From Gammaproteobacteria bacterium (GTDB taxonomy: Bacteria; Pseudomonadota; Gammaproteobacteria; Pseudomonadales; Azotimanducaceae), in assembly GCA_026707735.1 (NCBI GenBank), contig JAPOWH010000010.1, positions 1 to 64,000 on the forward strand: a DNA stretch of 64,000 bases, written 5' to 3'. The notes beneath the pieces are model-generated. The model ran no database searches. It was given only the letters and a program-made list of their open reading frames with translations, and was not told where the DNA came from. Both the position numbers and the translations under genes were made by a program. Numbering within the stretch: the first letter of the stretch is position 1; each line of letters opens with the position of its first letter. Positions 20,926 to 30,289 of the stretch are shown in pieces.

Positions 20926-21294
20926 CTAAACGGGACCCGCCACATGGGACGACGTGACCCGAAGTGAATAGCCCGATGGACCTTGGACAGTAAAAGACGA
21001 GTGAATGCTCCCGTGCTCGATTTCAGAAGCTTGGTCGCCTCGTGCAACAAATTGTTGATGGGTCGCATCGATGTCGTCTGTCATGAGATCGAACGGAGCT
21101 TGCGATGACGCAGGTTCCGACTCGTTGGCAGCGTTCAGTATGAGGTGGGTACCGCCGCGCAATTCAAGGATGCCAAAGTTCTCACGATTGACAATCTCGC
21201 GCAATCCGTGGTCCTTATAGAACGCCATTTCCGTTTCTACGTCGTTGACGTTGAGGCTGATGTGACCAACTGCGAATGACGGGCGTTCGTCCAT
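20926..21294 (-). CDS. VOC-family (glyoxalase/bleomycin-resistance fold) protein
   Basis: Product of 122 aa, one VOC module pair: GHISLNVNDVETEMAFYKD at the N-terminus and FTVQGPSGYSLRVT at the C-terminus, with FDLMTDDIDATHQQFVARG between. Such proteins bind a metal and act as lyases, dioxygenases or binding proteins; specificity cannot be told. It lies 54 nt upstream of the dsbD-type gene on the same strand, so the two are probably co-transcribed. TTGACA occurs on the minus strand at 21320-21325, a possible -35 box in the divergent region shared with birA. Confidence 0.75.
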   Translation of the reverse strand: MDERPSFAVGHISLNVNDVETEMAFYKDHGLREIVNRENFGILELRGGTHLILNAANESEPASSQAPFDLMTDDIDATHQQFVARGDQASEIEHGSIHSSFTVQGPSGYSLRVTSSHVAGPV

Positions 21295-21402
21295 GTCGTT
21301 AATACCTGCGAATAATGACTGTCAATAGAATCAATATTACTCGGTTCCTTAGGACGGAACTATAGAATCTTCTTAGCTAAATCGGGTGCATATCTCAATC
21401 CT

Positions 21403-22356
21403 GTGACCAGCGGATCAACCATCAGTCCAGATCTATTGAATGATGCCTACAACAAGATAGTTTCTGGCGAGAGCTTTCGGCCTTCTAGCGCTGATGAAAT
21501 TGCAAAACTGGCTCGGTTGGGATTCACGAGTGTCGATGGCGAAGTGAAAGTTAGCGACGATACAGAACTACTTGATCTGCAATTGATTTCGAATTTTTTG
21601 TCCGAAAATCTCAAGGGAAGGTTGAGTGAAGTCGAGATCTTGCCATGCGTAGAAAGCACCAACGACCTCATGCAAGAGAGGGCGCGCAGCATCAGCATCG
21701 ATGGTATGGTTGTGATGGCCGAAGTTCAGACTGCCGGGCGAGGGCGACGCGGTCGTCGGTGGGAAACACCGTTTGGCAAGAACATTGCCATGAGCCTTGG
21801 CGTCGGTCTCGACATCCCGGCTTCACGGGTGGCACCCTTGAGTTTGGTGGTAGGAATTGCGACAGCTGAGGCGCTACAGGCTGTAGGCGTGCCGAACGTC
21901 GGTCTCAAGTGGCCAAATGACATTTTGGTTGACGAAAGAAAGGTTGGCGGAATACTCACCGAACTAGCCACTGTAACTCGACCTGTGGAGGTTGTCGTAG
22001 GCATTGGGATAAATGTTGGGGGTGCGGCGAGCATTCGCGACAAGGTGGAGTACCCGATTGCCGACGTTTGTGATTACGTGCAAGGTGCGATACGCAACCA
22101 ATTAGCCGGGGAGCTCATAAACCGCGTCGTGTTAAATTGCGAGCGTTTTGAGGAATCAGGTCTTGCCACGTTTTTGCAGCGGTGGCCAGCGCTTGATGTT
22201 CTCTACGGTCGACAGGTGGCAATCACCGGCCCGCAAGAGAGAATGGAGGGAAGAGCTCAAGGAATAGATTCGGAAGGCCGTTTCTTATTGGAGGACGATA
22301 TTGGGAAAATGCATGCGACTATCGCAGGTGATGTTTCCCTACGAGAATTGCCATGA
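21403..22356 (+). CDS. birA: Bifunctional biotin-protein ligase / biotin repressor BirA
   Basis: Product of 317 aa with GTG start; a weak ribosome-binding site only. The N-terminal part (about 5-60) has the size and pattern of the BirA winged helix (SGESFRPSSADEIAKL...GFTSVDGEVKV). The catalytic domain has GRGRRGRRW (112-120), the biotinoyl-AMP binding loop, then LKWPNDILV (168-176), the lysine of KVGGILTE, and GIGINV. A C-terminal SH3-like domain follows. It biotinylates acetyl-CoA carboxylase BCCP and may repress biotin genes. The stop overlaps the coaX start (ATGA), so the two are translationally coupled, a common arrangement. Confidence 0.93.
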   Translation: MTSGSTISPDLLNDAYNKIVSGESFRPSSADEIAKLARLGFTSVDGEVKVSDDTELLDLQLISNFLSENLKGRLSEVEILPCVESTNDLMQERARSISIDGMVVMAEVQTAGRGRRGRRWETPFGKNIAMSLGVGLDIPASRVAPLSLVVGIATAEALQAVGVPNVGLKWPNDILVDERKVGGILTELATVTRPVEVVVGIGINVGGAASIRDKVEYPIADVCDYVQGAIRNQLAGELINRVVLNCERFEESGLATFLQRWPALDVLYGRQVAITGPQERMEGRAQGIDSEGRFLLEDDIGKMHATIAGDVSLRELP

Positions 22357-23054
22357 CGAGATGTCTTGACTTGGACATCGGCAATTCGCGAACGAAATGG
22401 CGATGCGGTCCGGAGCGAGGAAGCGTGGAATCGGGTGTGCTGCCCCAACTGCATACTTCGATTGATCGCGTAAGAGTAGCTAGTGTGATTTCGAGCCATG
22501 GAACTATTGAGTCGAGCATTCGAGGGAATTTCGGCGTCGACCCAGAGTTTGCATTCAGTTCACACACCTTAGCTGGAGTTACCAATTGCTACAAAGAACC
22601 TAGAACGCTGGGGGTTGATCGATGGCTGGCACTGGTCGCCGCGTGGAATAGCGTTCGATCATCGGTCCTTGTAATTGATGCTGGTACAGCTCTGACAGTA
22701 GATGTGGCCAATGAACGGGGACTGCACATGGGTGGCTACATTGCTCCAGGGTTGGAGACCATGAGAGAATCGCTAGCGGCGGATACGGACAATGTTCAGG
22801 TAGCATTCCTTTCGAATTGCGGATCGAATCTTGATTTTGGAACGAACACTGAAGAGGCTGTCCAAAATGGATTGCTGTCAATGGTCGTCGCATGGTTGTC
22901 ACGATGTCGTATTCTCGCAAAAGGTGTCTGTGACAATGCACCTACGGTGTTCCTGACCGGAGGAGACGGAGAAAGATTGTCTCGTTGGTTGGACTTTTCG
23001 TGTCAGATTCGACCTGACTTGGTGCTCGAAGGGTTGGCAATCGCACTTCCCTAG
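22353..23054 (+). CDS. coaX: Type III pantothenate kinase
   Basis: Product of 233 aa, normal for the family. It catalyses the first step of coenzyme A synthesis (pantothenate to 4'-phosphopantothenate). Motifs: LDIGNSRTKW (7-16), the ASKHA phosphate loop; LGVDRWLAL (86-94), with the catalytic Asp at 89; VIDAGTALTVD (107-117); GGYIAPGL (127-134); and FLTGGDGERL near the end. The start overlaps the end of birA by 4 nt. PhyH follows after 15 nt, so birA-coaX-phyH probably form one transcript. Confidence 0.94.
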   Translation: MTRCLDLDIGNSRTKWRCGPERGSVESGVLPQLHTSIDRVRVASVISSHGTIESSIRGNFGVDPEFAFSSHTLAGVTNCYKEPRTLGVDRWLALVAAWNSVRSSVLVIDAGTALTVDVANERGLHMGGYIAPGLETMRESLAADTDNVQVAFLSNCGSNLDFGTNTEEAVQNGLLSMVVAWLSRCRILAKGVCDNAPTVFLTGGDGERLSRWLDFSCQIRPDLVLEGLAIALP

Positions 23055-23069
23055 TGTGCGCAGCGGGCA

Positions 23070-24008
23070 ATGGCCAACGATCCAATGGCAACTACGATCC
23101 AATCGGAAGTGAGTGAAGGAAGCTTGAACAGCACACAATTGGACCAATATAGGGAACGAGGCTATGTGGTGCTTACTGGGGCGCTTGATGGGACGACCCT
23201 TGCTCGGCTCAGAAAGGTAACAGATGAAATCGTCCAATCTGCGCACGGAGTGTCCAAACACACAGATACATTGGACTTGGAATCCACCCATACTCCGGAA
23301 CGCCCGCGTGTGCGACGCATTAAGCGGCCACATGTCGCTCACCCCTTTTACGATCAGCTGGCGCGCGACCCAAGAATTACAGAGGCTATCGTTCCACTCA
23401 TCGGGCCTGACATTCGAATGCGCCCCGCGGGAAAGATCAATATGAAGGCCGGTGGCTATGGTTCGCCCGTGGAATGGCACCAGGACTGGGCGTTCTACCC
23501 GCATACAAATCAAGACGTATTGGCTGTGGGGATTTTGCTCGACGACATGGACGCAAACAACGGTCCGATTATGTTCATTCCCGGCTCGCACAAGGGACCG
23601 ATCTACGACCACCATAGCGACGGTGCATTTTGCGGCGCCATTGATGTTAGTGCATCCAAGCTTGACGTTTCTCAAGCTGTCGAAGTTCATGCGACGGCGG
23701 GCTCACTGACCATCCATCACGCTAGGCTGGTTCACGGTTCCGCACTCAATAGGTCGAACCGCAGCCGCCGTATCCTCTTGTATGAGTTTGCAGCCGCCGA
23801 TGCGTGGCCGCTCGCTGGAGTCGAACCCATGCGGGACATTGAGGAGTTCAATGGCCGAATCGTGTGTGGGGAGCCTACGTTGCAACCTCGTATGGAAGAT
23901 GTGCCCGTACGCATGCCCCTGCCAATAGCCAAGCACCAAGGTTCCATTTATGAGAACCAACGCTCGCTTAGCACACGCTATTTCGAGGAGTTTCGCACTC
24001 CAAATTGA
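23070..24008 (+). CDS. Phytanoyl-CoA dioxygenase (PhyH) family protein
   Basis: Product of 312 aa. Fe(II)/2-oxoglutarate dioxygenase fold with the metal triad WHQDW (H137, D139) and distal His in HARLVHGSALN (H222); the following RSRRILLYEF supplies the 2-oxoglutarate-binding Arg. The family hydroxylates diverse substrates (phytanoyl-CoA, compatible solutes, natural products), so the reaction here is unknown. It sits between coaX and alr in the same direction. A second in-frame ATG at 23085 is possible. Confidence 0.87.
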   Translation: MANDPMATTIQSEVSEGSLNSTQLDQYRERGYVVLTGALDGTTLARLRKVTDEIVQSAHGVSKHTDTLDLESTHTPERPRVRRIKRPHVAHPFYDQLARDPRITEAIVPLIGPDIRMRPAGKINMKAGGYGSPVEWHQDWAFYPHTNQDVLAVGILLDDMDANNGPIMFIPGSHKGPIYDHHSDGAFCGAIDVSASKLDVSQAVEVHATAGSLTIHHARLVHGSALNRSNRSRRILLYEFAAADAWPLAGVEPMRDIEEFNGRIVCGEPTLQPRMEDVPVRMPLPIAKHQGSIYENQRSLSTRYFEEFRTPN

Positions 24009-24057
24009 ACCTGATTCCTCTTCACAATTCTTGAGTCACTAATAGCAAGTTCAATCG

Positions 24058-25089
24058 ATGGAAGGACGACTGCGATTCGATGAACTGGCATTTATTGGCA
24101 ACTACGACTATTTTCGCGGCAAGAGTGTGGGAGAAACCGGAGCTGTAGTCAAAGCGGACGCCTACGGAACTGGTTCGGAACGTGCTGTCCGCCTGCTGAG
24201 TTCAGTTGGTTGCAGACATTTCTTTGTAGCCAATTTAGAGGAGGCTATAGCCATCGATTCCCTCACCAATGGCAGTGTTTACGTCATGTCAGGTCCGCTA
24301 AACGCCACCGCTGCTCAGGAAATGGCTGATCGGAGGCTCATTCCTGTGCTGAACTCTGAATTTCAGGTGGAACTGTGGCGTAACTTTGGCGACTCGTCTT
24401 GCGCGGCGCAAGTCGATACGGGCATGCAACGACTTGGCCTTGCAGTGGATGCCTTCACTCGGCTTGACTGGAAATCCATGAAAGTGCGCCTAGTCCTGAC
24501 ACACTTGGCTTGTGCCGATACTCCAGAACATCCGATGAATCAAGAGCAATGTGAAGCTTTCGCTGCCGTCTCAAAGATTTTTCCGAATGTACCAACTAGC
24601 ATGGGCAATTCAGCAGGGATCTTGAATGGGCACGAGTTTCAAGGCGACGTTACACGTCCGGGAATTGGGCTCTATGGAGGCAATCCATGGCGAGACAGAG
24701 AAAACCCAATGCAAACGGTTGTAACCTGTGAAGGTGCCGTCATGCAGATACGAACTGTCCCCAATGGCGATTCCATTGGGTACGGCGCGTCATTTGTCGC
24801 CAAGAAGGAAATGATGGTCGCAACAGTCGGGTTGGGGTATGCGGACGGAATACCGTGGGGTCTTTCAAACCGGGGAAGTTTTTCGCGTGACGGAGTACGC
24901 ATGCCCATAGTCGGGCAAGTATCCATGGACGCAACGCAGGTCGACTGTTCGAGTCACATGTCACTAAGGGAAGGCGACTTTGTGCAGTTCATTGGAGATC
25001 AGGTCTCGCTTGATGAAGTTGCCCGCTTGGCAGACACCATTCCCTACGAGATATTGACGAGTTTAGGCACCCGCATACATCGGTGCTGA
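24058..25089 (+). CDS. alr: Alanine racemase
   Basis: Product of 343 aa. PLP enzyme interconverting L- and D-alanine for peptidoglycan. VVKADAYGTG holds the PLP lysine (K32). SIGYGASF holds the catalytic tyrosine (Y242). RPGIGLYGG (200-208) and VGQVSMDATQVD are the other family signatures. The N-terminus is slightly short but all active-site parts are present. No clear ribosome-binding site precedes ATG 24058. It lies 49 nt after the PhyH gene. Confidence 0.92.
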   Translation: MEGRLRFDELAFIGNYDYFRGKSVGETGAVVKADAYGTGSERAVRLLSSVGCRHFFVANLEEAIAIDSLTNGSVYVMSGPLNATAAQEMADRRLIPVLNSEFQVELWRNFGDSSCAAQVDTGMQRLGLAVDAFTRLDWKSMKVRLVLTHLACADTPEHPMNQEQCEAFAAVSKIFPNVPTSMGNSAGILNGHEFQGDVTRPGIGLYGGNPWRDRENPMQTVVTCEGAVMQIRTVPNGDSIGYGASFVAKKEMMVATVGLGYADGIPWGLSNRGSFSRDGVRMPIVGQVSMDATQVDCSSHMSLREGDFVQFIGDQVSLDEVARLADTIPYEILTSLGTRIHRC

Positions 25090-25145
25090 GTATTGCAGGA
25101 ATGGCCGCACGATGGATTTAGGAATTCGTTAATCTGCAATACAAT
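25090..25145 (+). promoter_or_regulatory. Putative promoter within a 9-bp inverted repeat, upstream of DUF1800 gene
   Basis: GTATTGCAG (25090-25098) and its exact reverse complement CTGCAATAC (25134-25142) flank a 35-nt segment just after the alr stop. The right arm overlaps a TACAAT -10-like box (25140-25145); the -35 region is weak (TTTAGG, 17 nt upstream). It could be an operator or a chance repeat. Confidence 0.3.
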
Positions 25146-25200
25146 CGTGGGTATACCTACGGCGGAGCACCCACCGAGAGTTTTCAGCCAACAAGAGTCA

Positions 25201-26922
25201 ATGAACAACACTAGTTGCAATTGGATTGGCCGTCTGATGGCCTCCATCGCCGTGATTTCCTGCTGCGTCGCTAGCGGCATCGGAGAGGACGACATTGGTG
25301 GGGGTGGATCCGACAACGACTTTGGCGAATCCATCTCCCACGCCGAACTCATTGAGGCCTCTCGCTTTGCGAGTCAGTCGACGTTTGGGATGACCTATGA
25401 GGGAATTGAAGAAATTGCCACCGCGGGCCGAGACTCGTGGTTGGAACAGCAATTCGACATTCCTCCGTCCTTACTAAAGCCCATTGCGGAAGATCTGATC
25501 ACACGTCAGGATTCTGGAGAATGGGAGGAGTTTGTCGAGAACCCCTTCGTACTCCGCAATGTCATTCATCGATTTGCCTGGTGGCAGCGCACGATGACTG
25601 CTCCTGACGTTGTCAGGCAACGGGTGGCCTATGCATTGAGCCAGTTTTTCGTGGTTTCGGATCGAGTCGAGACTCTGATCATTAATCCCTATTCACTGAC
25701 ATCCTTTTACGACATATTGCTGAGGAATGCGTTTGGCAACTATCGCGACATGCTTCGCGAAGTAGCGTTGTCTCCAGCTATGGGACTCTATTTGAGCCAT
25801 GCAAACAACAGCAAGGCAGACCCCGAAAACAACATTTTTCCTGACGAGAATTTCGCACGCGAGGTGATGCAGTTGTTTTCGATTGGGTTATACGAGCTCA
25901 ACATTGATGGCAGCGTCAAATTGGACAGTGAAGGAAGACCTATCCCAACATATGACAACGACGACATATCAGAAATGGCCAAGGTCTTCACGGGACTGAC
26001 ATATGCAGGACCGGGTCACTATTGGGGTCGCAACTACTTCTACCACGCCGACCCTTGGGTATTCTCGCTGCCCATGATCATGTACGACGGCTATCACGAA
26101 CAAGGTGAGAAGGTTCTCTTGAATGGGACTGTAATTCCAGCTGGGCAGACCGGAATGGATGACGTCGAGACCGCAATCGACAATTTGTTCAACCACCCGA
26201 ATGCTGCTCCTTTCTTTTGCAAGCAGCTGATCCAGCGGCTGGTTACGTCAAATCCGTCCCCCCAATACATAGAACGTGTTGCCCGTGCATTCAATGGGGA
26301 ATCGGGAAGTCCCCGTGGCGACATGAAAGCTGTTCTTCGTGCGATATTTTTCGACCCGGAAGCCGAGGTGCTTGGCGGAGCATCCACGTTTGGGCGCTTG
26401 CGCGAACCGGCTGTTCGCGTGGTTTCGCTAGCTCGTACTTTCAATTACACCTCAGATTCAGGAGACTACTTCAATACTGGCTACCGCATGGCCTACCTCG
26501 TAGCCCAGCATCCTCTGTCGTCGCCAAGCGTGTTTAACTTCTACCAACCTAACTACTCGCCCGTCGGAGAGATAGCAGATAACCAAATGGTCGCACCGGA
26601 GTTTCAAATCACCAATGCAAATACGATCGTTGGATTGACCAATCAAATTGGATTGGCAATCTTCTACGAAAATCAGGCCTTTCATACGTACCAGCCGCCC
26701 TTTGAAACGCCACGTATCAACTTGACCGACTACGCAGCATTGGCAGGGAACGCGTCGGACTTAGTGGATAGGCTGGACATCGTTCTTACGCAGGGACGAT
26801 TGAGTCGAGGAACTAGAGACGTGGTTCTGGAAACATTGGAAAAAGTCGACGATTCCACGCAACGAGCAATGGTTGCCATCTATCTAATATTGATTTCGCC
26901 TGACTACGCGGTGGAGAACTAG
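25201..26922 (+). CDS. DUF1800 family secreted protein
   Basis: Product of 573 aa from ATG 25201 (AAGAG about 5 nt upstream); a longer in-frame ORF back to 25093 lacks a signal sequence at its start. The N-terminus has a hydrophobic export segment (RLMASIAVISCCVASG), perhaps a lipoprotein signal with Cys in ISCC. A Gly/Asp-rich linker follows. The body carries the DUF1800 pattern: ASRFASQSTFG near the start, NVIHRFAWWQRTM, LSQFFVVSDRV, PDENFAREVMQLFSIGLYELN and FNHPNAAPFFCKQLIQRLVTS. The function of the family is unknown. It is separated by 3 nt from a DUF1501 gene, its usual partner; the two are presumably exported together. Confidence 0.88.
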   Translation: MNNTSCNWIGRLMASIAVISCCVASGIGEDDIGGGGSDNDFGESISHAELIEASRFASQSTFGMTYEGIEEIATAGRDSWLEQQFDIPPSLLKPIAEDLITRQDSGEWEEFVENPFVLRNVIHRFAWWQRTMTAPDVVRQRVAYALSQFFVVSDRVETLIINPYSLTSFYDILLRNAFGNYRDMLREVALSPAMGLYLSHANNSKADPENNIFPDENFAREVMQLFSIGLYELNIDGSVKLDSEGRPIPTYDNDDISEMAKVFTGLTYAGPGHYWGRNYFYHADPWVFSLPMIMYDGYHEQGEKVLLNGTVIPAGQTGMDDVETAIDNLFNHPNAAPFFCKQLIQRLVTSNPSPQYIERVARAFNGESGSPRGDMKAVLRAIFFDPEAEVLGGASTFGRLREPAVRVVSLARTFNYTSDSGDYFNTGYRMAYLVAQHPLSSPSVFNFYQPNYSPVGEIADNQMVAPEFQITNANTIVGLTNQIGLAIFYENQAFHTYQPPFETPRINLTDYAALAGNASDLVDRLDIVLTQGRLSRGTRDVVLETLEKVDDSTQRAMVAIYLILISPDYAVEN

Positions 26923-26925
26923 CTG

Positions 26926-28305
26926 ATGGCAACACGGCGCAAGTTTCTTTCCCATAGCTGTGGTCTGGGCGTCGCAGCTGCTACGGTTTCAACCACCGCG
27001 CTGACGCTCGGGCTTACGCGCAGCGCGTCGGCATCGACACTTGGCGACTATCGGGCATTGGTATGCATATTGCTTAGTGGCGGCAATGACTCATTCAATA
27101 TGATCGTACCCAATGACGAAGATCAGTACGACGAGTACTCAAAGATTCGTTCAGATCTTGCTTTGGACCGGTCGTCCTTGCTTGCACTTCCGGGCACAAC
27201 TGATGAAGGGCGAAGCTACGCCGTGCACCCCGGTCTGTCGGATGTTCAGCAGTTGTATGAAGTGGGTGACTTGGCATTTGTTGCAAACGTGGGAACTTTA
27301 GTTGAGCCGTTGGACGGCAACGACGTGGACCGAGGAAAAGCCCGTGTGCCACTAGGTTTGTTCTCGCATTCTGATCAAATCGCCCAATGGCAGTCTGTCG
27401 TCTCGTACAACCGCACCTCGTCGTTCGGATGGGGAGGCAGAATGGCAGACCTCATCGATCCGCATCCAGCAAGCGGTCTGTCCATGAACATTTCGCTGAG
27501 TGGGAACAACCTGTTTCAAACTGGCCAGCAAGTTAGTCCATACGCCATTTATTACGAGGGCGACGGCGCAAGCAGAGTCTGGTCCTATCCGCAACTGTGG
27601 CTAAATGGAATCAACGTAGATCAAGTCACTAACGATCTCCTGAATGTCGAACACGACAACATGCTTCGCCGAGAGTACTCGCGACGGCTCAAAAGCGCTA
27701 TAGACAATCGCGAAACGTTTGTCTCAGCAATCCGTTCGGCTCCAGAGTTGCAGACCCAGTTCTCGCAAAACTACCTGTCTGGATCGTTGAAGCAAATTGC
27801 TCGAGTCATTGGAGGAAGACACTCAATAGGCCAAGCCCGGCAGACCTTCTTTGTAAACATTGGCGGTTGGGACCACCACGCTTACCTAAAAGACTATCAA
27901 GCAGCCATGCTGCCGATAGTTAGCAAGGCGTTGGGTGAGTTTAAAGCCGCGCTTCAGGAACTTGGCGAGTTTGACAATGTGGTGACCTTCACCGTTTCGG
28001 ATTTTGGTCGTACCCTCACTTCAAACGGCAAGGGATCTGATCACGGGTGGGGTGGTCACCACATGGTGATGGGAGGAGCTGTTCGAGGCGGGAGCCTTTA
28101 CGGCACCTATCCTGAATTGTCTGCGACCAGTCCTTTGGATGTCGGACGCGGCATTTACATACCCACGACTTCTGTGGAACAGTACTTTGCCGAACTTGCT
28201 CTGTGGTTTGGAGTGGCTCCAGGCAATCTAGACGAAGTCCTGCCAGCAGTGCGGAACTTCTACACGCCTAGCAGCTCGGATGCTCCCATGGGATTTCTAG
28301 TTTGA
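26926..28305 (+). CDS. DUF1501 family protein with Tat signal
   Basis: Product of 459 aa. The N-terminus TRRKFLSHSCGLGVAAATV is a twin-arginine signal (RRKFL) followed by a hydrophobic stretch. Then come LVCILLSGGNDSFNMIVP, FFVNIGGWDHH and FTVSDFGRTLTSNGKGSDHG, conserved DUF1501 motifs that recall the alkaline-phosphatase/sulfatase metal-binding fold. The biochemical role is not established. It lies 3 nt after the DUF1800 gene. Tat export suggests a folded or cofactor-loaded periplasmic protein. No clear terminator follows before the convergent D-aminoacylase gene. Confidence 0.9.
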   Translation: MATRRKFLSHSCGLGVAAATVSTTALTLGLTRSASASTLGDYRALVCILLSGGNDSFNMIVPNDEDQYDEYSKIRSDLALDRSSLLALPGTTDEGRSYAVHPGLSDVQQLYEVGDLAFVANVGTLVEPLDGNDVDRGKARVPLGLFSHSDQIAQWQSVVSYNRTSSFGWGGRMADLIDPHPASGLSMNISLSGNNLFQTGQQVSPYAIYYEGDGASRVWSYPQLWLNGINVDQVTNDLLNVEHDNMLRREYSRRLKSAIDNRETFVSAIRSAPELQTQFSQNYLSGSLKQIARVIGGRHSIGQARQTFFVNIGGWDHHAYLKDYQAAMLPIVSKALGEFKAALQELGEFDNVVTFTVSDFGRTLTSNGKGSDHGWGGHHMVMGGAVRGGSLYGTYPELSATSPLDVGRGIYIPTTSVEQYFAELALWFGVAPGNLDEVLPAVRNFYTPSSSDAPMGFLV

Positions 28306-28349
28306 TCCCAGCCTTTCAGTATCTTTGACTTAGTTCGCATCCATAGTGA

Positions 28350-30002
28350 CTAGGACGCTGCGTGACGCAACACTAAGCCCGCGTGTACGCCTGTGTGTTC
28401 GCCATCGATGACATTAAACTTGCCATTCACAAGTATCGCCTTGTATCCGAACGCCTTCTGCGTCAACCGAGGAGCTCCTCCAGGGAAGTCATTGACGCGA
28501 TAGGGATAGTCCTCCTTTACTTCGTCGGCGTCAAAGACGTTGACGTCAGCTTTCATGCCCGGAGAAAGAATTCCACGATCCTTGATGCCAAGAATGCGAG
28601 CTGACGCGCTCGTCATGCGACGCACTGCTTCGGACATCGTGAACAATCCTTCCTCGCGCACCCAATGAGCTAACACGAAAGTAGCCCATCCAGCGTCCAT
28701 GACCATAGTGACATGGGCCCCGGCGTCACCGACTCCAGGGTAGACGCGCCCGCCATCGAACATATCACGCAACGCCTTGAGGTTTTGGTTCTCGCCAATC
28801 ACGTTGAACAGGATTCGGCCGTTGGATTCGACTGACAATCGCAGAAGCGTTTCGAGCCAGTGTTCGTTTGCTCGTTCTGCCATTTTCTGCAGGTTGTTGT
28901 GATCGCCCATCGAGTGGTCGGGAGACTGGCCCATGCCAAGGGAATACATCCAATTCGGATCGGGCCAGCGATGTTCGCTCACTTTGAATTCTGTAACCAG
29001 CCGATTGCAAAAATCGATGTCTTTCAACGCTTTCGTCTTGTGTTCCAAGTCCATGTTTCGAAGCTCGGACCATTGGTCGCCCCTGAATGGCAGCAGCGCC
29101 TGCATGCCGACCAATGCGCCCGACCCGCGCACCTGAGCAACTCCTGATATATCGCGTCCTGTGGCAAGTTCGTCCACAGCTTTGCGGCGCCGAATTCCCG
29201 ATTCGTCGTCGCGAACTCCAGAAAGTGTTGAGTTGAACAACATGCGAGGTCCTGCATTGTCGGCTACATGTCGCATGTGGTCCCAGTGAATGCCGACAGC
29301 CTGAAAGAGAGCATCTCTCTTGCTGACTTCCCTGCCTATGATTTCGAGCTCTTCCACATCAGCGAACGTTCCAGGTATGGCGCGTCCATCGGGCAGCTTG
29401 TGTTGCGAGTAACGATTAGTCGAAAAGCCAACTGCCCCTCGGTCGATTGCGTTGGCTACGATCTCCGCCATCTGTGCGCGCTCTATCTCGTTCGATTGCT
29501 CTTCCACGGCACGTTCGCCCATGACGTAGAAGCGGATGGCGGCATGTCCGACCATGCCCGCCACATTGATTCCCGGACCAAGTCGAGCGATGGAATCCAA
29601 GTAGTCGCCGTATTCCTCCCAATCCCACGGAAGTCCCTGCAAGATCGACTGACGTGGAATGTCCTCCACCGTCTCCATCATGTGAGCCAGGAGTTCGCGA
29701 TCTTTGGGTTTGCAGGGCGCAAAGGTTACGCCACAGTTGCCCATCAGCGCCGTGGTAACTCCGTGCCACGACAACGGTGCTAGATCCTGGTCCCATCCGA
29801 TTTGTGCGTCCAAGTGGGTATGGAGATCTATGAATCCTGGAGTAACAGTTAGTCCGGTTGCGTCAATCTCTTGACTGGCAGCTTCGTTTACTTTACCGAC
29901 AACTGAGATGAGCCCTTTGTCAATCGCAACATCGGCAGTTTGAGGTTCGCTGCCTGTGCCGTCTACAACGGTACCACCGCGAATAATTACCTCATGTGCC
30001 AT
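28350..30002 (-). CDS. N-acyl-D-amino-acid deacylase family amidohydrolase
   Basis: Product of 550 aa. Metal-dependent amidohydrolase of the D-aminoacylase group. GFIDLHTHLDAQ carries the first metal ligands (H61, H63). ALMGNCGVT carries the family cysteine (C90) that helps bind zinc. The GVGDAGAHVTMVMDAG motif holds the catalytic Asp near the end. LGIKDRGILSPGMKADVNVFD closes the small composite beta domain. Family members remove acyl groups from N-acyl-D-amino acids or hydrolyse related amides; the exact substrate is not known. ATG 30002 has CGGGA upstream. It is a single gene, convergent with DUF1501. Confidence 0.87.
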   Translation of the reverse strand: MAHEVIIRGGTVVDGTGSEPQTADVAIDKGLISVVGKVNEAASQEIDATGLTVTPGFIDLHTHLDAQIGWDQDLAPLSWHGVTTALMGNCGVTFAPCKPKDRELLAHMMETVEDIPRQSILQGLPWDWEEYGDYLDSIARLGPGINVAGMVGHAAIRFYVMGERAVEEQSNEIERAQMAEIVANAIDRGAVGFSTNRYSQHKLPDGRAIPGTFADVEELEIIGREVSKRDALFQAVGIHWDHMRHVADNAGPRMLFNSTLSGVRDDESGIRRRKAVDELATGRDISGVAQVRGSGALVGMQALLPFRGDQWSELRNMDLEHKTKALKDIDFCNRLVTEFKVSEHRWPDPNWMYSLGMGQSPDHSMGDHNNLQKMAERANEHWLETLLRLSVESNGRILFNVIGENQNLKALRDMFDGGRVYPGVGDAGAHVTMVMDAGWATFVLAHWVREEGLFTMSEAVRRMTSASARILGIKDRGILSPGMKADVNVFDADEVKEDYPYRVNDFPGGAPRLTQKAFGYKAILVNGKFNVIDGEHTGVHAGLVLRHAAS

Positions 30003-30289
30003 GCTAAATCCCGGAAACTAGGCCGATTGAAGTATATGCCAGAAGGAGGGTAGGGTCCTTGATCAATCGCACTTCCAGGGGAAATCGACACTCTTCAAAT
30101 TCGCGATTGCTTCGAGTCAGTTTTCTTGCACGCAGGCGACCCGTTGCATATGCTAATCGGTGTGCAAGACGCATTACCAATGTGCATGAGACATTTGGTC
30201 AAATTTTTGAAATGTTTAACTACCTCTTCCTGGAATTGAATAAAATTAAACATAGACTAAATAAATTGTAATTTTCCAACGCACATACC
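30003..30289. other. Divergent intergenic region, AT-rich right half
   Basis: This gap of 287 nt separates the D-aminoacylase gene and the DUF2089 gene. Its right part (about 30190-30275) is clearly more AT-rich than its surroundings and probably contains the DUF2089 promoter, though no single -35/-10 pair stands out. Confidence 0.4.

Noticed and set aside
22899-23690. 263-codon ORF antisense to phyH
   Set aside because: Entirely opposite coaX/phyH coding sequence with intact motifs on the + strand.
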